From Paludibacteraceae bacterium (lineage in GTDB: Bacteria; Bacteroidota; Bacteroidia; Bacteroidales; Paludibacteraceae), in the NCBI GenBank assembly GCA_017550335.1, contig JAFZPM010000045.1:1-32202 (forward strand): 32,202 bases of DNA, read 5' to 3'. Below the pieces are notes generated by a model. That model saw only the letters and a program-made list of their open reading frames with translations. It had not been told where the DNA came from and did not search any database. Made by a program: the position numbers and the translations under genes. This document shows, in pieces, positions 24,397 to 32,202 of this stretch; within the stretch, counting starts at the first letter, position 1; each line of letters begins with the position of its first letter.

Positions 24397-24415
24397 GAAC
24401 TCAAAACTGAACAAG

Positions 24416-25360
24416 ATGAATATCAAAAGTAAAATACTGATAATCATCACTATCGTCTTGTGCGGCTGCGAGACGAAAGAGAACGGATTCGCCTATGTCG
24501 ATTTGGGTCTTCCGAGCGGAAACCTATGGGCGACCTGCAATGTCGGGGCGGAACACCCCTACGACATCGGCGACTTCTTCGCATGGGGAGAGACCCAACC
24601 CAAGGAGAGGTATGGTTGGGACAACTACAAGTACATCACGCCCGACTCAACCATAAAAAAGTACGTCTACTACCCCAAGTCTCCGTACTATGACACCCTG
24701 AGGGCTTTAGAGCCATGCGACGATGCCGCCACCACCAACATGGGTGGCAGATGGGTGACGCCAACCATCACAGAGATCTGGGAGCTGCGCCAGGAATGCG
24801 AGAGCCACCTTACAGACAATTACAAAGGGAGCGGAATCGGAGGTGTCATCTTCACCTCCAAGCACAATGGGAAATCCATTTTCCTCCCGCTCATTACGAG
24901 GGATCCTCACATTGAACCGAGCAAAGGCATCCACTATTTTTATTGGTCAGCAAATTTCTTCGAAGCCATCCTCGGTCACGAAGACGATGGCGAACCCTGT
25001 ATTCTAAAGAGATGTGACAAAGCCGCCCCTATGGAGTATGTTGCTGGGGATTTATATCGTTTTCTTGGTTCTCCCGTCAGGGGCATCATCCGGAATACCA
25101 GTATTAACGATTTAGAGGCGTTGATGCGGAAGGGGGAACCAGCGTTCAAAGTCGACCCCATCGAGGATTCGCCGGCATACAAGGGAATCATATGGGACGT
25201 GATGGAGGAGGTGGCGGACTCGATAAAACAGAACTACTCAGAGAAAGGTCGGGACTGGGGTTCTGTCGTCATCGACTATTATCAAAAGAAGGTGCTGAAA
25301 AAATACGGCATAGACTGGGAATCATTTGATAAGTTGAATCATATCGAGTACGATGACTAA
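24416..25360 (+). CDS. Lipoprotein with Fib_succ_major-type domain
   Basis: This 314-residue protein starts with a lipoprotein signal, MNIKSKILIIITIVLCGC, with lipobox VLCGC (Cys18). I chose the ATG at 24416 because longer in-frame starts would place the signal peptide internally and overlap the preceding gene. The mature protein opens with YVDLGLPSGNLWATCNVGA, then FFAWGET and DAATTNMGGRWVTPTITEIW, the hallmarks of the Fibrobacter succinogenes major paralogous domain found in many Bacteroidetes surface lipoproteins. The C-terminal 60 residues (SPAYKGIIWDVMEEVADSIK) are unassigned. Its GC-rich codon use resembles core genes, unlike the AT-rich genes just upstream. It is probably anchored in the outer membrane. 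Confidence 0.8.
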   Translation: MNIKSKILIIITIVLCGCETKENGFAYVDLGLPSGNLWATCNVGAEHPYDIGDFFAWGETQPKERYGWDNYKYITPDSTIKKYVYYPKSPYYDTLRALEPCDDAATTNMGGRWVTPTITEIWELRQECESHLTDNYKGSGIGGVIFTSKHNGKSIFLPLITRDPHIEPSKGIHYFYWSANFFEAILGHEDDGEPCILKRCDKAAPMEYVAGDLYRFLGSPVRGIIRNTSINDLEALMRKGEPAFKVDPIEDSPAYKGIIWDVMEEVADSIKQNYSEKGRDWGSVVIDYYQKKVLKKYGIDWESFDKLNHIEYDD

Positions 25361-25419
25361 GTCCTGAAACGAAGGATTAAAAAAAACACAAGTCGTGTGC
25401 GGAATCATGATTTTTTGTA

Positions 25420-25427
25420 TAAATTTG
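25420..25427 (+). promoter_or_regulatory. recA promoter -7 box
   Basis: TAAATTTG fits TAnnTTTG, 30 bp before the recA ATG. TGTG at about -33 is only a partial match to TTTG. No clear SOS operator palindrome is visible. Confidence 0.5.
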
Positions 25428-25457
25428 TAGCAATGTAAATTTTAAAAAATAGGAAAA

Positions 25458-26471
25458 ATGGCAGAAGGAATTCAACCATCTAGTGAGAAGCTGAAGGCTT
25501 TGCAGCTAGCGATGGAAAAGATTGAAAAAGACCATGGAAAGGGCACCATCATGAAGATGGGCGACAACAAAATTGAAGAAATACCTGTGATATCAACTGG
25601 ATCTATTGGCTTAGACCTCGCATTGGGTGTCGGTGGATACCCGAGAGGTAGGGTCATTGAAATATTCGGTCCTGAGTCGTCAGGTAAGACTACGCTTGCC
25701 ATCCATGCGATCGCTCAGGCACAAAAGAACGGTGGCATCGCCGCCATCATCGACGCGGAGCACGCCTTCGACCGCTTCTACGCGGAGAAATTGGGCGTGG
25801 ATGTCTCCAACCTACTGATCTCCCAACCGGACAACGGTGAGCAGGCGTTGGAGATCGCGGACCAGCTGATCCGCTCCTCCGCATTGGACATCGTCGTGAT
25901 CGACTCTGTCGCCGCATTAACACCTAAGGCGGAGATCGAGGGCGACATGGGTGACTCCAAGATGGGTCTGCAGGCCCGTTTGATGTCCCAAGCCCTGAGA
26001 AAACTGACGGGTACGATCAACAAGACGAACACCACCTGCATCTTCATCAACCAATTGCGCGAGAAGATCGGTGTCATGTTCGGCAACCCTGAGACGACAA
26101 CGGGTGGTAACGCCCTGAAGTTCTACGCTTCCGTCCGCCTCGATATCCGCAGGATCGGACAGCTCAAGGACGGCGAGAACGTGATCGGTAACCAGACCCG
26201 CGTGAAGGTGGTGAAGAACAAAGTGGCGCCTCCGTTCAAGAAGGCGGAGTTCGACATCATGTTCGGCGAGGGTATCTCTAAGATCGGTGAGCTGATCGAC
26301 ATGGGCGTCGAATTCGGTATCATCAAGAAGAGCGGTTCGTGGTTCAGCTACGGCGACACGAAGCTGGCACAGGGACGCGACGCCACGAAAGACTTGTTAC
26401 GCGACAATCCTGAATTGGCCGATGAAATCGAGCAGAAAGTGCGCGAGGCGGCTAAGAAAGCGAATAACTGA
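25458..26471 (+). CDS. recA: Recombinase RecA
   Basis: This ATP-dependent strand-exchange protein works in homologous recombination and repair. The 337-residue length is typical. The Walker A motif is GPESSGKT (71-78). The Walker B region reads [11 protein letters not shown], the L2 loop segment is [21 protein letters not shown], and the [13 protein letters not shown] signature is present. hflX starts 4 nt after its stop, and the two are likely co-transcribed. The first 200 nt are somewhat more AT-rich than the rest of the gene, but the protein sequence there is normal RecA. Confidence 0.98.
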   Translation: MAEGIQPSSEKLKALQLAMEKIEKDHGKGTIMKMGDNKIEEIPVISTGSIGLDLALGVGGYPRGRVIEIFGPESSGKTTLAIHAIAQAQKNGGIAAIIDAEHAFDRFYAEKLGVDVSNLLISQPDNGEQALEIADQLIRSSALDIVVIDSVAALTPKAEIEGDMGDSKMGLQARLMSQALRKLTGTINKTNTTCIFINQLREKIGVMFGNPETTTGGNALKFYASVRLDIRRIGQLKDGENVIGNQTRVKVVKNKVAPPFKKAEFDIMFGEGISKIGELIDMGVEFGIIKKSGSWFSYGDTKLAQGRDATKDLLRDNPELADEIEQKVREAAKKANN

Positions 26472-26475
26472 TTAG

Positions 26476-27717
26476 ATGGGACAGATCGTAAAAACTGAGA
26501 TATACGAAGAGCAGGCGGTCCTGGTCGGACTGATCACGCCCCAGCAGAACGAGCAGAAAGCGAAGGAGTACATGGACGAGCTCGCCTTCCTCGCGGAGAC
26601 GGCGGGTGCGCACCCTGTGAAGACATTCTTCCAACGTGTGGATGGTCCGAACTCGAACACGTTCGTCGGCCCCGGCAAGCTGGAGGAGATCAAGAACTAC
26701 GTCAAAGAGCAGGAGGAGACGGAGAATGAAATCGGTCTCGTGCTCTTCGACGACGAGCTCTCCCCGAAGCAACTCCGCAACATCGAGAAGGAGTTGGGCG
26801 TGAAAATCCTCGACCGTACCAGCCTCATCCTGGACATCTTCGCCAAGCGGGCACAGACCGCCCACGCCAAGACGCAGGTGGAACTGGCGCAATACAAATA
26901 TTTGCTGCCCCGCCTGACGGGTATGTGGACCCACCTCGAACGTCAACGAGGCGGTATCGGTATGCGTGGTCCGGGTGAGACCCAGATCGAGACCGACCGT
27001 CGTATCATCCTCACGAAGATATCCCTGCTCAAGGAGGAGCTAATATCCATCGACAAGCAGAAGACCACGCAGCGGAAGAACCGCGGCAAGATGGTGCGTG
27101 TCGCATTGGTCGGCTATACGAACGTGGGGAAATCCACGATCATGAACACGCTCAGCAAATCGGACGTCTTCGCGGAGAACAAACTCTTCGCCACGTTGGA
27201 CACCACCGTGCGCAAGGTGATCATCGAGAACCTGCCCTTCCTGCTGACGGACACGGTAGGGTTCATCCGCAAGTTGCCGACAGACCTGGTGGAGTCCTTC
27301 AAATCGACGCTGGACGAGGTGCGGGAGGCAGACCTGCTGGTGCACGTGGTGGATATCTCCCACCCTAACTTCGAAGACCAAATAGCCGTGGTGGAGAAGA
27401 CGCTGAAGGATATCAACTCGGCGGACAAGCCGACGATTCTGGTCTTCAACAAGATCGACGCCTTCACCTACACGCCGAAGGAGGAGGACGACCTGACCCC
27501 GATGACGCGGGAGAACATCAGTCTGGAGGAGCTGAAGAAAACTTGGATGTCCAAGATGCATGAGAACTGCATCTTCATCTCCGCGAAGGACAAGACGAAT
27601 CTGGAAGAGCTGAAGACACTGCTCTACAACAAAGTGAAGGAGATTCACGTAACCAGATTCCCTTACAACGATTTTATTTATCAGAAATATGACGACAATG
27701 CGGAGGAGATAGAATAG
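26476..27717 (+). CDS. hflX: GTPase HflX
   Basis: This 413-residue ribosome-associated GTPase splits stalled or hibernating ribosomes in characterised species. The N-terminal HflX domain carries TFVGPGKLEEI, and the linker has RGGIGMRGPGETQIETDRR. The G domain has G1 GYTNVGKS (213-220), G3 DTVGF (259-263) and G4 NKID. It lies 4 nt after recA. The terminator stem begins inside its last codons (27702). The coupling of recA with hflX is plausible for stress response but is only contextual. Confidence 0.95.
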   Translation: MGQIVKTEIYEEQAVLVGLITPQQNEQKAKEYMDELAFLAETAGAHPVKTFFQRVDGPNSNTFVGPGKLEEIKNYVKEQEETENEIGLVLFDDELSPKQLRNIEKELGVKILDRTSLILDIFAKRAQTAHAKTQVELAQYKYLLPRLTGMWTHLERQRGGIGMRGPGETQIETDRRIILTKISLLKEELISIDKQKTTQRKNRGKMVRVALVGYTNVGKSTIMNTLSKSDVFAENKLFATLDTTVRKVIIENLPFLLTDTVGFIRKLPTDLVESFKSTLDEVREADLLVHVVDISHPNFEDQIAVVEKTLKDINSADKPTILVFNKIDAFTYTPKEEDDLTPMTRENISLEELKKTWMSKMHENCIFISAKDKTNLEELKTLLYNKVKEIHVTRFPYNDFIYQKYDDNAEEIE

Positions 27718-27742
27718 AGAAGCTATCTCCTCCTCTTTTTTT
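27702..27742 (+). terminator. Terminator overlapping the end of hflX
   Basis: GGAGGAGATAG (27702-27712) pairs perfectly with CTATCTCCTCC (27723-27733), and a T-run follows (27736-27742). The hflX stop codon (27715-27717) sits in the loop. Confidence 0.88.
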
Positions 27743-27777
27743 GAATATGATTATTAAAAACCAAAAAGAATAATAGT

Positions 27778-29766
27778 ATGGGGAAATATAGGAAACTGAC
27801 CGCTCCTGAGATTGAGACACTGAGATCACAGGGCTGTAATGCGGACGATTGGGACAACATTCAAGTGACGAACAACTTTGACGCCACGAGGGTTCGATAC
27901 ACCATCTTCACCGGACAGATCAGGATGGGTGCCTTCGAGAAGAGCTACACGCTGGAAGGCGGATTGTCCCGCCACTCAGGTATCACGAACGCCACGCTCC
28001 ACAACTGCGTCGTGGGCGACAACGTCTACATCGGACGTGTGGCGAACTACATCGCCAACTACGAGATCGGGGAGGATTCATACATCGAGAACGTCGATAT
28101 GCTGATCGTCACGGAGAAGAACTCGTTCGGAAACGGCACGATGGTCTCCGCACTGAACGAGGGCGGTGGACGTGAGGTACCTATCTTCGACCTCCTCTCC
28201 GCCCATACCGCCTACATGATGGCGCTCTACCGCCACCGTCCGGAGCTGACGCACAACCTCCAGGAATTGGCGGCTAAATATACCGAGAGCATCGCTTCTG
28301 ACATGGGTCACATCGGCCGTTCAGTCATGATCCGCAACTGCGGAAAGATCGTGAACGTGAAGTTCGGCGACTGCACGGAGGCGGATGGTTGTGCGGAGTT
28401 GCTCAACGGTAGCGTCAACGGTAACCAATACGCTCCAGTGAAGTTGGGCACGCACGTGATGGCGCGCAACTTCATCATCTCCTCCGGTAGCGAAATCACC
28501 GAAGGAGCGATGATCGACCGTTGCTTCGTCGGCCAAGCCTGCCAGATCGGCAAGCAATATTCGGCCACGGACACGCTCTTCTTCTCCAACTGCCAAGGAT
28601 TCCACGGTGAGGCGGCCTCTGTCTTCGCAGGACCATTCACCGTTACGCACCATAAGTCCAGCTTGTTGATCGCTGGTATGTTCTCCTTCCTGAACGCTGG
28701 TTCGGGAAGCAACCAGAGTAACCACATGTACAAGTTGGGTCCTATCCACCAAGGCGTCGTGGAGCGTGGTTCGAAGACCACGAGCGACTCCTACGTGCTG
28801 TGGCCAGCCAAGGTGGGCGCCTTCACGTTGATCATGGGTCGCCACACCACCCATCCGGACACGACGGACCTTCCGTTCTCCTACATGATAGAGAACTCCA
28901 ACGAGACCTTGTTGGTGCCAGCCGCCAACCTCCGAAGCGTCGGAACCATCCGTGACGCCCAGAAGTGGCCGAAACGTGACCGCCGTACCGACCCGGACAA
29001 GCTGGATCAGATCAACTTCAACCTATTGAGCCCATACACCATCCAGAAGATGATGAACGGTATCGAGGCGTTGGAGTCGCTGAAGAAACTCTCCGGCGAA
29101 GAGTGCGACCGCTATTACTACCACAACACCCGCATCAAACGGACTTCCCTGATGAAGGGTATGAAACTGTACGACACCGCCATCTGCAAGTTCTTGGGCA
29201 ACTCCATCATCAAACGACTGGAAATCACCAAGTTCAAGAATATCCAAGAGATCCGTGAGCGTTTGAAACCAGACGTGCAGGATGGTTTGGGCGAGTGGCT
29301 GGACATCTCCGGTCTGATCGCACCTAAGCACTGCGTCGAGGATATCATCAAGAAGGTGGAGAACAAACAATACGCTTCCGTAACGGATCTGAACAACGAC
29401 TTCATCAACCTGCATAAAAACTACTACACCTTGGAGTGGACGTGGGCCATCGACAAGATCCAGAAGCGTCTGAACAAGACGATCGACGAGATCACGGTCG
29501 AGGACATCATCAAATTGGTGGAAGACTGGAAGACGGCGGTCATCTCCCTCGACAAGACCCTCTACGAGGACGCCAAGAAGGAGTTCACGCTGACGGTACA
29601 GACAGGTTTCGGTGTGGATGGTGGTGATCTCCGCAGGCAGAAGGACTTCGAGAACGTGCGTGGCGCATTCGACGAGAACCCGTTCGTGATAGAAGTTCAA
29701 AAACACATCGCAGCCAAGGAAGCCCTTGGCAACGAGCTGATCGAAAGAATTAAAAACGTAAAATAA
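27778..29766 (+). CDS. DUF4954 family protein (left-handed beta-helix type)
   Basis: This 662-residue protein, nearly confined to Bacteroidetes and spirochaetes, has no signal peptide. Residues about 45-280 show repeated hexapeptide-like units (CVVGDNVYIGRVANYIANYEIG, NGSVNGNQYAPVKLGTHVMA) typical of a left-handed parallel beta-helix as in acyl- or nucleotidyl-sugar transferases. The C-terminal 250 residues are helical and charged. The match to DUF4954 is strong by eye (start LTAPEIETLRSQGCNADDW, GHIGRSVMIRNCGKIVNV, TTHPDTTDLPFSYMIE). A transferase role is often supposed but not established. The stop overlaps the next start by 1 nt. Confidence 0.88.
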   Translation: MGKYRKLTAPEIETLRSQGCNADDWDNIQVTNNFDATRVRYTIFTGQIRMGAFEKSYTLEGGLSRHSGITNATLHNCVVGDNVYIGRVANYIANYEIGEDSYIENVDMLIVTEKNSFGNGTMVSALNEGGGREVPIFDLLSAHTAYMMALYRHRPELTHNLQELAAKYTESIASDMGHIGRSVMIRNCGKIVNVKFGDCTEADGCAELLNGSVNGNQYAPVKLGTHVMARNFIISSGSEITEGAMIDRCFVGQACQIGKQYSATDTLFFSNCQGFHGEAASVFAGPFTVTHHKSSLLIAGMFSFLNAGSGSNQSNHMYKLGPIHQGVVERGSKTTSDSYVLWPAKVGAFTLIMGRHTTHPDTTDLPFSYMIENSNETLLVPAANLRSVGTIRDAQKWPKRDRRTDPDKLDQINFNLLSPYTIQKMMNGIEALESLKKLSGEECDRYYYHNTRIKRTSLMKGMKLYDTAICKFLGNSIIKRLEITKFKNIQEIRERLKPDVQDGLGEWLDISGLIAPKHCVEDIIKKVENKQYASVTDLNNDFINLHKNYYTLEWTWAIDKIQKRLNKTIDEITVEDIIKLVEDWKTAVISLDKTLYEDAKKEFTLTVQTGFGVDGGDLRRQKDFENVRGAFDENPFVIEVQKHIAAKEALGNELIERIKNVK

Positions 29767-30392
29767 TGGAAGAGAGGAAAGTGATAGAAGTCAATTCGGG
29801 CAGCTACTTTCCAACAGTGGTTGTCGCGATAGGATTCATACTCTTGATGGGAGCATTGTCTTTGTTTCTCTGTAAGCTATATTATAGTTTGACAATCGAC
29901 ATATTCAAGCCTTGGGGAACAATCATCATCGAGTTCCTCAAATTTGAGTTTCCATTGATGGTACTGTTCTCCGTCATTGGCCTCTTTCTCCTTTCCACGA
30001 AGAGGATCACCTGCTTCGACCCAGAAAAGAAAACCTACTTCCGAGGGGCACAGTTCCTATCGTTCCGACGGGGCGAATGGAAGCCCCTCGTGTTGGAAGG
30101 GTATAAGTTCATCGCATTCCAGAAATACGACAAAAGCTACGAATACCAGTTCGGTTTCCTCATGAACCGACATGTGGACGAGCATGTCTATGACCTGCGA
30201 TTCGTCAAGCCGGACAACAAATTCGACTCGTTCGTCTCCGCCAGTGATTTCCGGGCTGTCGCCGAGATTGTGAAGTTGGGCAACCTGCTCAGCAAGGTCT
30301 ACCAAATCCCTTTCTGTGACTACGTGAAGCAAGCCCTCCTGAAGAATAAAGTATTGGATTTTACCGATGGTGACGATTGGCCTACTGTCTGA
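29766..30392 (+). CDS. Two-segment membrane protein, unknown
   Basis: This 208-residue protein has hydrophobic segments at about 15-38 (YFPTVVVAIGFILLMGALSL) and 60-78, followed by a soluble domain of about 130 residues (ITCFDPEKKTYFRGAQFLSF) with alternating aromatic and basic residues suggesting beta structure. No family is recognised. It overlaps the DUF4954 gene by 1 nt (TAATG) and the next gene by 26 nt, so it is clearly within an operon. The C-terminal domain is probably cytoplasmic if the N-terminus is. Confidence 0.72.
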   Translation: MEERKVIEVNSGSYFPTVVVAIGFILLMGALSLFLCKLYYSLTIDIFKPWGTIIIEFLKFEFPLMVLFSVIGLFLLSTKRITCFDPEKKTYFRGAQFLSFRRGEWKPLVLEGYKFIAFQKYDKSYEYQFGFLMNRHVDEHVYDLRFVKPDNKFDSFVSASDFRAVAEIVKLGNLLSKVYQIPFCDYVKQALLKNKVLDFTDGDDWPTV

Positions 30393-30858
30393 CACGCATG
30401 CATGTTGGGATGACCGCTATGCGAAGTATTTCGAGAAATGCGACGAGATTTGGCATGCGGGTGACATCGGAGGGTTGGAGCTCTACGAAAAGTTTGAGTC
30501 GTTGGGCAAGACTTTGCGTGCGGTGGTCGGAAACATCGACGGGCAAGACCTCCGCAAGTTCCTAAAGAAGGAGGAGTCGTTCCGCTGCGAAGAGGTGAAC
30601 GTCTTGATGACGCACATCGGCGGATACCCTGGCAAGTATGCGCCAGGCATCACCAACCGTCTGAATCTGTTGAAACCTAAACTGTTTGTTTGCGGACATT
30701 CCCACATCCTCAAGGCGCAGTATGACCCGACAAGGCAGATGCTCTGCCTAAACCCCGGTGCAGCAGGCACCTACGGTTTTCATCAAGTGCGCACTCTGAT
30801 GCGTTTCGTCATCGATGGGGAGGACATGCGGGATCTAGAGGTAATCGAGATGAATTAA
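30367..30858 (+). CDS. YfcE/MJ0936-type metallophosphoesterase
   Basis: This 163-residue calcineurin-like phosphodiesterase has the whole set of metal-binding motifs: LSDTHACW (DTH), HAGDIGG (GD), VVGNID (GN), MTHIGGYPG (TH) and CGHSHILK (GHSH). The size and motif spacing match the YfcE/MJ0936 subfamily, cytoplasmic enzymes that hydrolyse phosphodiesters, with an unknown natural substrate. The start at 30367 overlaps the previous gene by 26 nt but is the only ATG that retains the DTH motif in a normal position. No clear terminator follows; the hairpin-repeat patch begins about 50 nt after the stop. Confidence 0.9.
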   Translation: MVTIGLLSDTHACWDDRYAKYFEKCDEIWHAGDIGGLELYEKFESLGKTLRAVVGNIDGQDLRKFLKKEESFRCEEVNVLMTHIGGYPGKYAPGITNRLNLLKPKLFVCGHSHILKAQYDPTRQMLCLNPGAAGTYGFHQVRTLMRFVIDGEDMRDLEVIEMN

Positions 30859-30904
30859 AAGTTAAGAATTTTTTGGGGGATGCACATCTCTACATGATAC
30901 GCAC

Positions 30905-31095
30905 AATCTACGGCCTGCAAGGCCAACTCTTTACCTAGCCCAGGGCAACACCCTGGGAATTTTGATTTGGTGGGGGAATGCGCTACATTACACGACACGC
31001 ACAACCCAAGCCCCAACGGGGCGATGATAACACAGGCAGGGGTGTAAACCCCTGTGAACGACGCAATAGGTGCGATTGGAGCCCTGAAAGGGCGA
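30905..31095. repeat. Patch of five short GC-rich hairpins (Bacteroidetes REP-like repeat)
   Basis: This covers most of the 322-bp gap after the phosphoesterase. In order: GGCCTGCAAGGCC (30912-30924), CCCAGGGCAACACCCTGGG (30939-30957), GCCCCAACGGGGC (31010-31022), CAGGGGTGTAAACCCCTG (31037-31054) and GCCCTGAAAGGGC (31081-31093). Each is a perfect inverted repeat with a 3-6 nt loop. The flanking text is also repeated: CTACATGATACGCACAA (30890-30906) resembles CTACATTACACGACACGCACAA (30983-31004). Families of such hairpins with AACGGGGC and TGAAAGGGC cores recur between genes in many Bacteroidetes. No coding sequence or T-run is attached. Confidence 0.75.
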
Positions 31096-31180
31096 CAACA
31101 TGATAATTAGAATTATGAAACGTTAGTTCGGCGTTGTCAATTAAGTTTTTTTTTGGCGCATCGCCACACGACAAACTACC

Positions 31181-31780
31181 CTATTTCCTGCGTTTTGCAC
31201 CCTTCCCTTTAACCGGTTTCTGCACGCTCCAACCGAACTTGCCGATCATCTCCCCCAACTTGTAATAATGCCCATGATTGTAGGCGATGAGTTTCGCCTC
31301 CGACAATTTGAACGCACCCGTTTCATTGTCCATATACCTGCGGTCCGCCAAGACATTCACCACCCGGGCGATAAACATGTCGTGCGAGCCGAGCGGAACG
31401 ATCTGCTCCACCTTGCACTCGATGGAGAGGGGCGCCTCCTCGACGAACACACTATGGATGACCTCCGTCGGAGCGGGGGTGAGCTTCATCTCCTTGAACT
31501 TATTGAAATCCCGGCCTGAACGTACGCCACACCAGTCGGTCGCATAGGCGAGCGATTCGTTGGTGAGATTGATGACGAACTCCCCATTGCGTTTGATGAT
31601 CTCGTAGGAGTGCCGGGTCGGACGGATGGAGACGTAGCACATGGGAGGGTCAGTACATACCGTACCCGTCCAACTAGCCGTAAAGAGGTTGTATTCCGCC
31701 TCGTCCTTGCCGCAGGAAATCAGTGCGGCAGGCACCGGATATATCATTGTTCCTGGTTTGAACCGTTCTTTCATGTACAT
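31181..31780 (-). CDS. Flavin reductase-like FMN-binding protein
   Basis: This 199-residue protein has the split-barrel FMN-binding fold. Signs are the N-terminal GTMIYPVPAALISCG, NLFTASWTGTVCTDPPMCYVSIRPTRHS (the flavin phosphate-binding strand and loop), and EFVINLTNESLAYATDWCG. It probably binds FMN and reduces it with NAD(P)H, or acts as a flavoprotein of unknown substrate. The C-terminus is very basic (KPVKGKGAKRRK). A TACCTTTG -7 box is read on the minus strand at 31837-31830, with no clear -33 box. Two in-frame Met codons (31780, 31774) are possible starts. It faces away from the Rpn-family gene at 32063. Confidence 0.87.
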   Translation of the reverse strand: MYMKERFKPGTMIYPVPAALISCGKDEAEYNLFTASWTGTVCTDPPMCYVSIRPTRHSYEIIKRNGEFVINLTNESLAYATDWCGVRSGRDFNKFKEMKLTPAPTEVIHSVFVEEAPLSIECKVEQIVPLGSHDMFIARVVNVLADRRYMDNETGAFKLSEAKLIAYNHGHYYKLGEMIGKFGWSVQKPVKGKGAKRRK

Positions 31781-31966
31781 CTATCCTTGAATCATTCCAC
31801 ATCCAATTGGAGAATGATTTCGTCTTCTGCAAAGGTATGAAAAAGATTCCATTCTATTAGAGCAAAGCGCACCCCTAAAAATTTGGCTTCACATACGAAA
31901 AACACCTCGTTCCACAGTGAAGAGAAAGTGGTTCTTTGTTAATTAAGTAAAAATAACACAATATGT

Positions 31967-31997
31967 ATTGCGTTTCAAAAAACAATCAGTATCTTCG
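31967..31997 (+). promoter_or_regulatory. Promoter for the second Rpn-family gene
   Basis: ATTG (31967-31970), a 19-bp spacer and TATCTTCG (31990-31997) are close to the Bacteroidetes consensus, about 65 bp before the ATG at 32063. Confidence 0.5.
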
Positions 31998-32062
31998 CAT
32001 CCGAAACCGACCTGTTTGCACGGAAGGGTTTCTATCTGTTTAACCAATAAAAATCATCTGTT

Positions 32063-32202
32063 ATGGCAAAGTTCATAGACCTAAAATCCGACTTCGGGTT
32101 CAAGTTCTGCATGCAGGACGAAGTCATCATGTTGTCCTTCCTCAACGCCATCCTCGAGGGGGAGGTGGACAGGATCACGCACGTCAAGTTCGAGAACGTC
32201 GA
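32063..32202 (+). CDS. Rpn-family nuclease / PD-(D/E)XK nuclease-type transposase, 5' part
   Basis: The first 46 codons of a gene running off the window. The start MAKFIDLKSDFGFKFCMQDE followed by SFLNAILEGEVDRITHV matches the 'SDFGFK..F......L..FLNAIL' N-terminus of the Rpn/PD-(D/E)XK nuclease-transposase family (PF12784 type). The catalytic part lies outside. It belongs to a different subtype from the gene at 1-252. Confidence 0.8.
   Translation, partial: MAKFIDLKSDFGFKFCMQDEVIMLSFLNAILEGEVDRITHVKFENV

Noticed and set aside
24239..24415. Earlier start for the Fib_succ-type lipoprotein
   Set aside because: It would bury the lipoprotein signal peptide inside the protein and overlap the preceding gene by about 150 nt.
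30905..31095. CRISPR array
   Set aside because: The repeats are five different hairpins, not one repeated unit with regular spacers, and no cas genes are nearby.
31144..31165. Terminator for the flavin reductase-like gene (GGCGCATCGCC beside a homopolymer)
   Set aside because: Read on the minus strand the hairpin is followed by A residues, not T, and the stem is only 4 bp.

Overview
The window looks like chromosome of a Bacteroidales bacterium, probably Porphyromonas-like or a related family. Several promoters fit the Bacteroidetes pattern (a TTTG-like -33 box, about 19-20 bp, then TAnnTTTG). DUF4954 and Rpn/PD-(D/E)XK 'transposase' proteins, a Fib_succ-type lipoprotein and short GC-rich hairpin repeats between genes point the same way. 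Most of the window is moderately GC-rich; about 20.6-24.4 kb is clearly AT-rich. All assignments come from reading motifs by eye; no database search was run.

Layout. 1-252 (-): 5' end of an Rpn-family nuclease. 671-4132: two tandem paralogous long-chain acyl-CoA ligases, each closed by a strong terminator. 4254-6921: a two-gene unit of unknown function (a large coiled-coil protein with one hydrophobic segment, then a small membrane protein). 7089-8114: branched-chain aminotransferase; 8187-8576: small membrane protein. 8812-9393: LuxR-type regulator. 9533-18037: tightly packed hem operon hemE-hemCD-hemB-hemA-hemL-hemN-hemG, ending at a bidirectional terminator shared with topA (18109-20541, -). 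20806-24396: AT-rich cluster of small proteins, several resembling immunity proteins, with no toxin beside them. 24416-25360: lipoprotein. 25458-27717: recA-hflX. 27778-30858: DUF4954 protein, membrane protein and YfcE-like phosphoesterase. 30905-31095: hairpin-repeat patch. 31181-31780 (-): flavin reductase-like protein. 32063-end: 5' end of a second Rpn-family gene.

How the genes work together. The hem operon encodes every step from glutamyl-tRNA to protoporphyrin IX (HemA, HemL, HemB, HemC, HemD, HemE, HemN, HemG/HemY); ferrochelatase is not in the window. Two proteins are unusual. HemC-HemD is a single 510-residue chain in which the cofactor-bearing third domain of HemC appears to be missing, replaced by a stretch resembling the C-terminal lobe of a SUMT/CobA methyltransferase. 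HemA is short and lacks the C-terminal dimerisation domain. The LuxR-type regulator just upstream has a receiver-like N-terminus without the usual phospho-acceptor Asp. Two perfect copies of the dyad TCCTCACAAATGAGGA lie upstream of a hemE promoter that has a good -7 box but no -33 box, and a near-copy lies upstream of the regulator gene. This fits a self-regulated, local activator of heme synthesis and is the most interesting regulatory proposal here.
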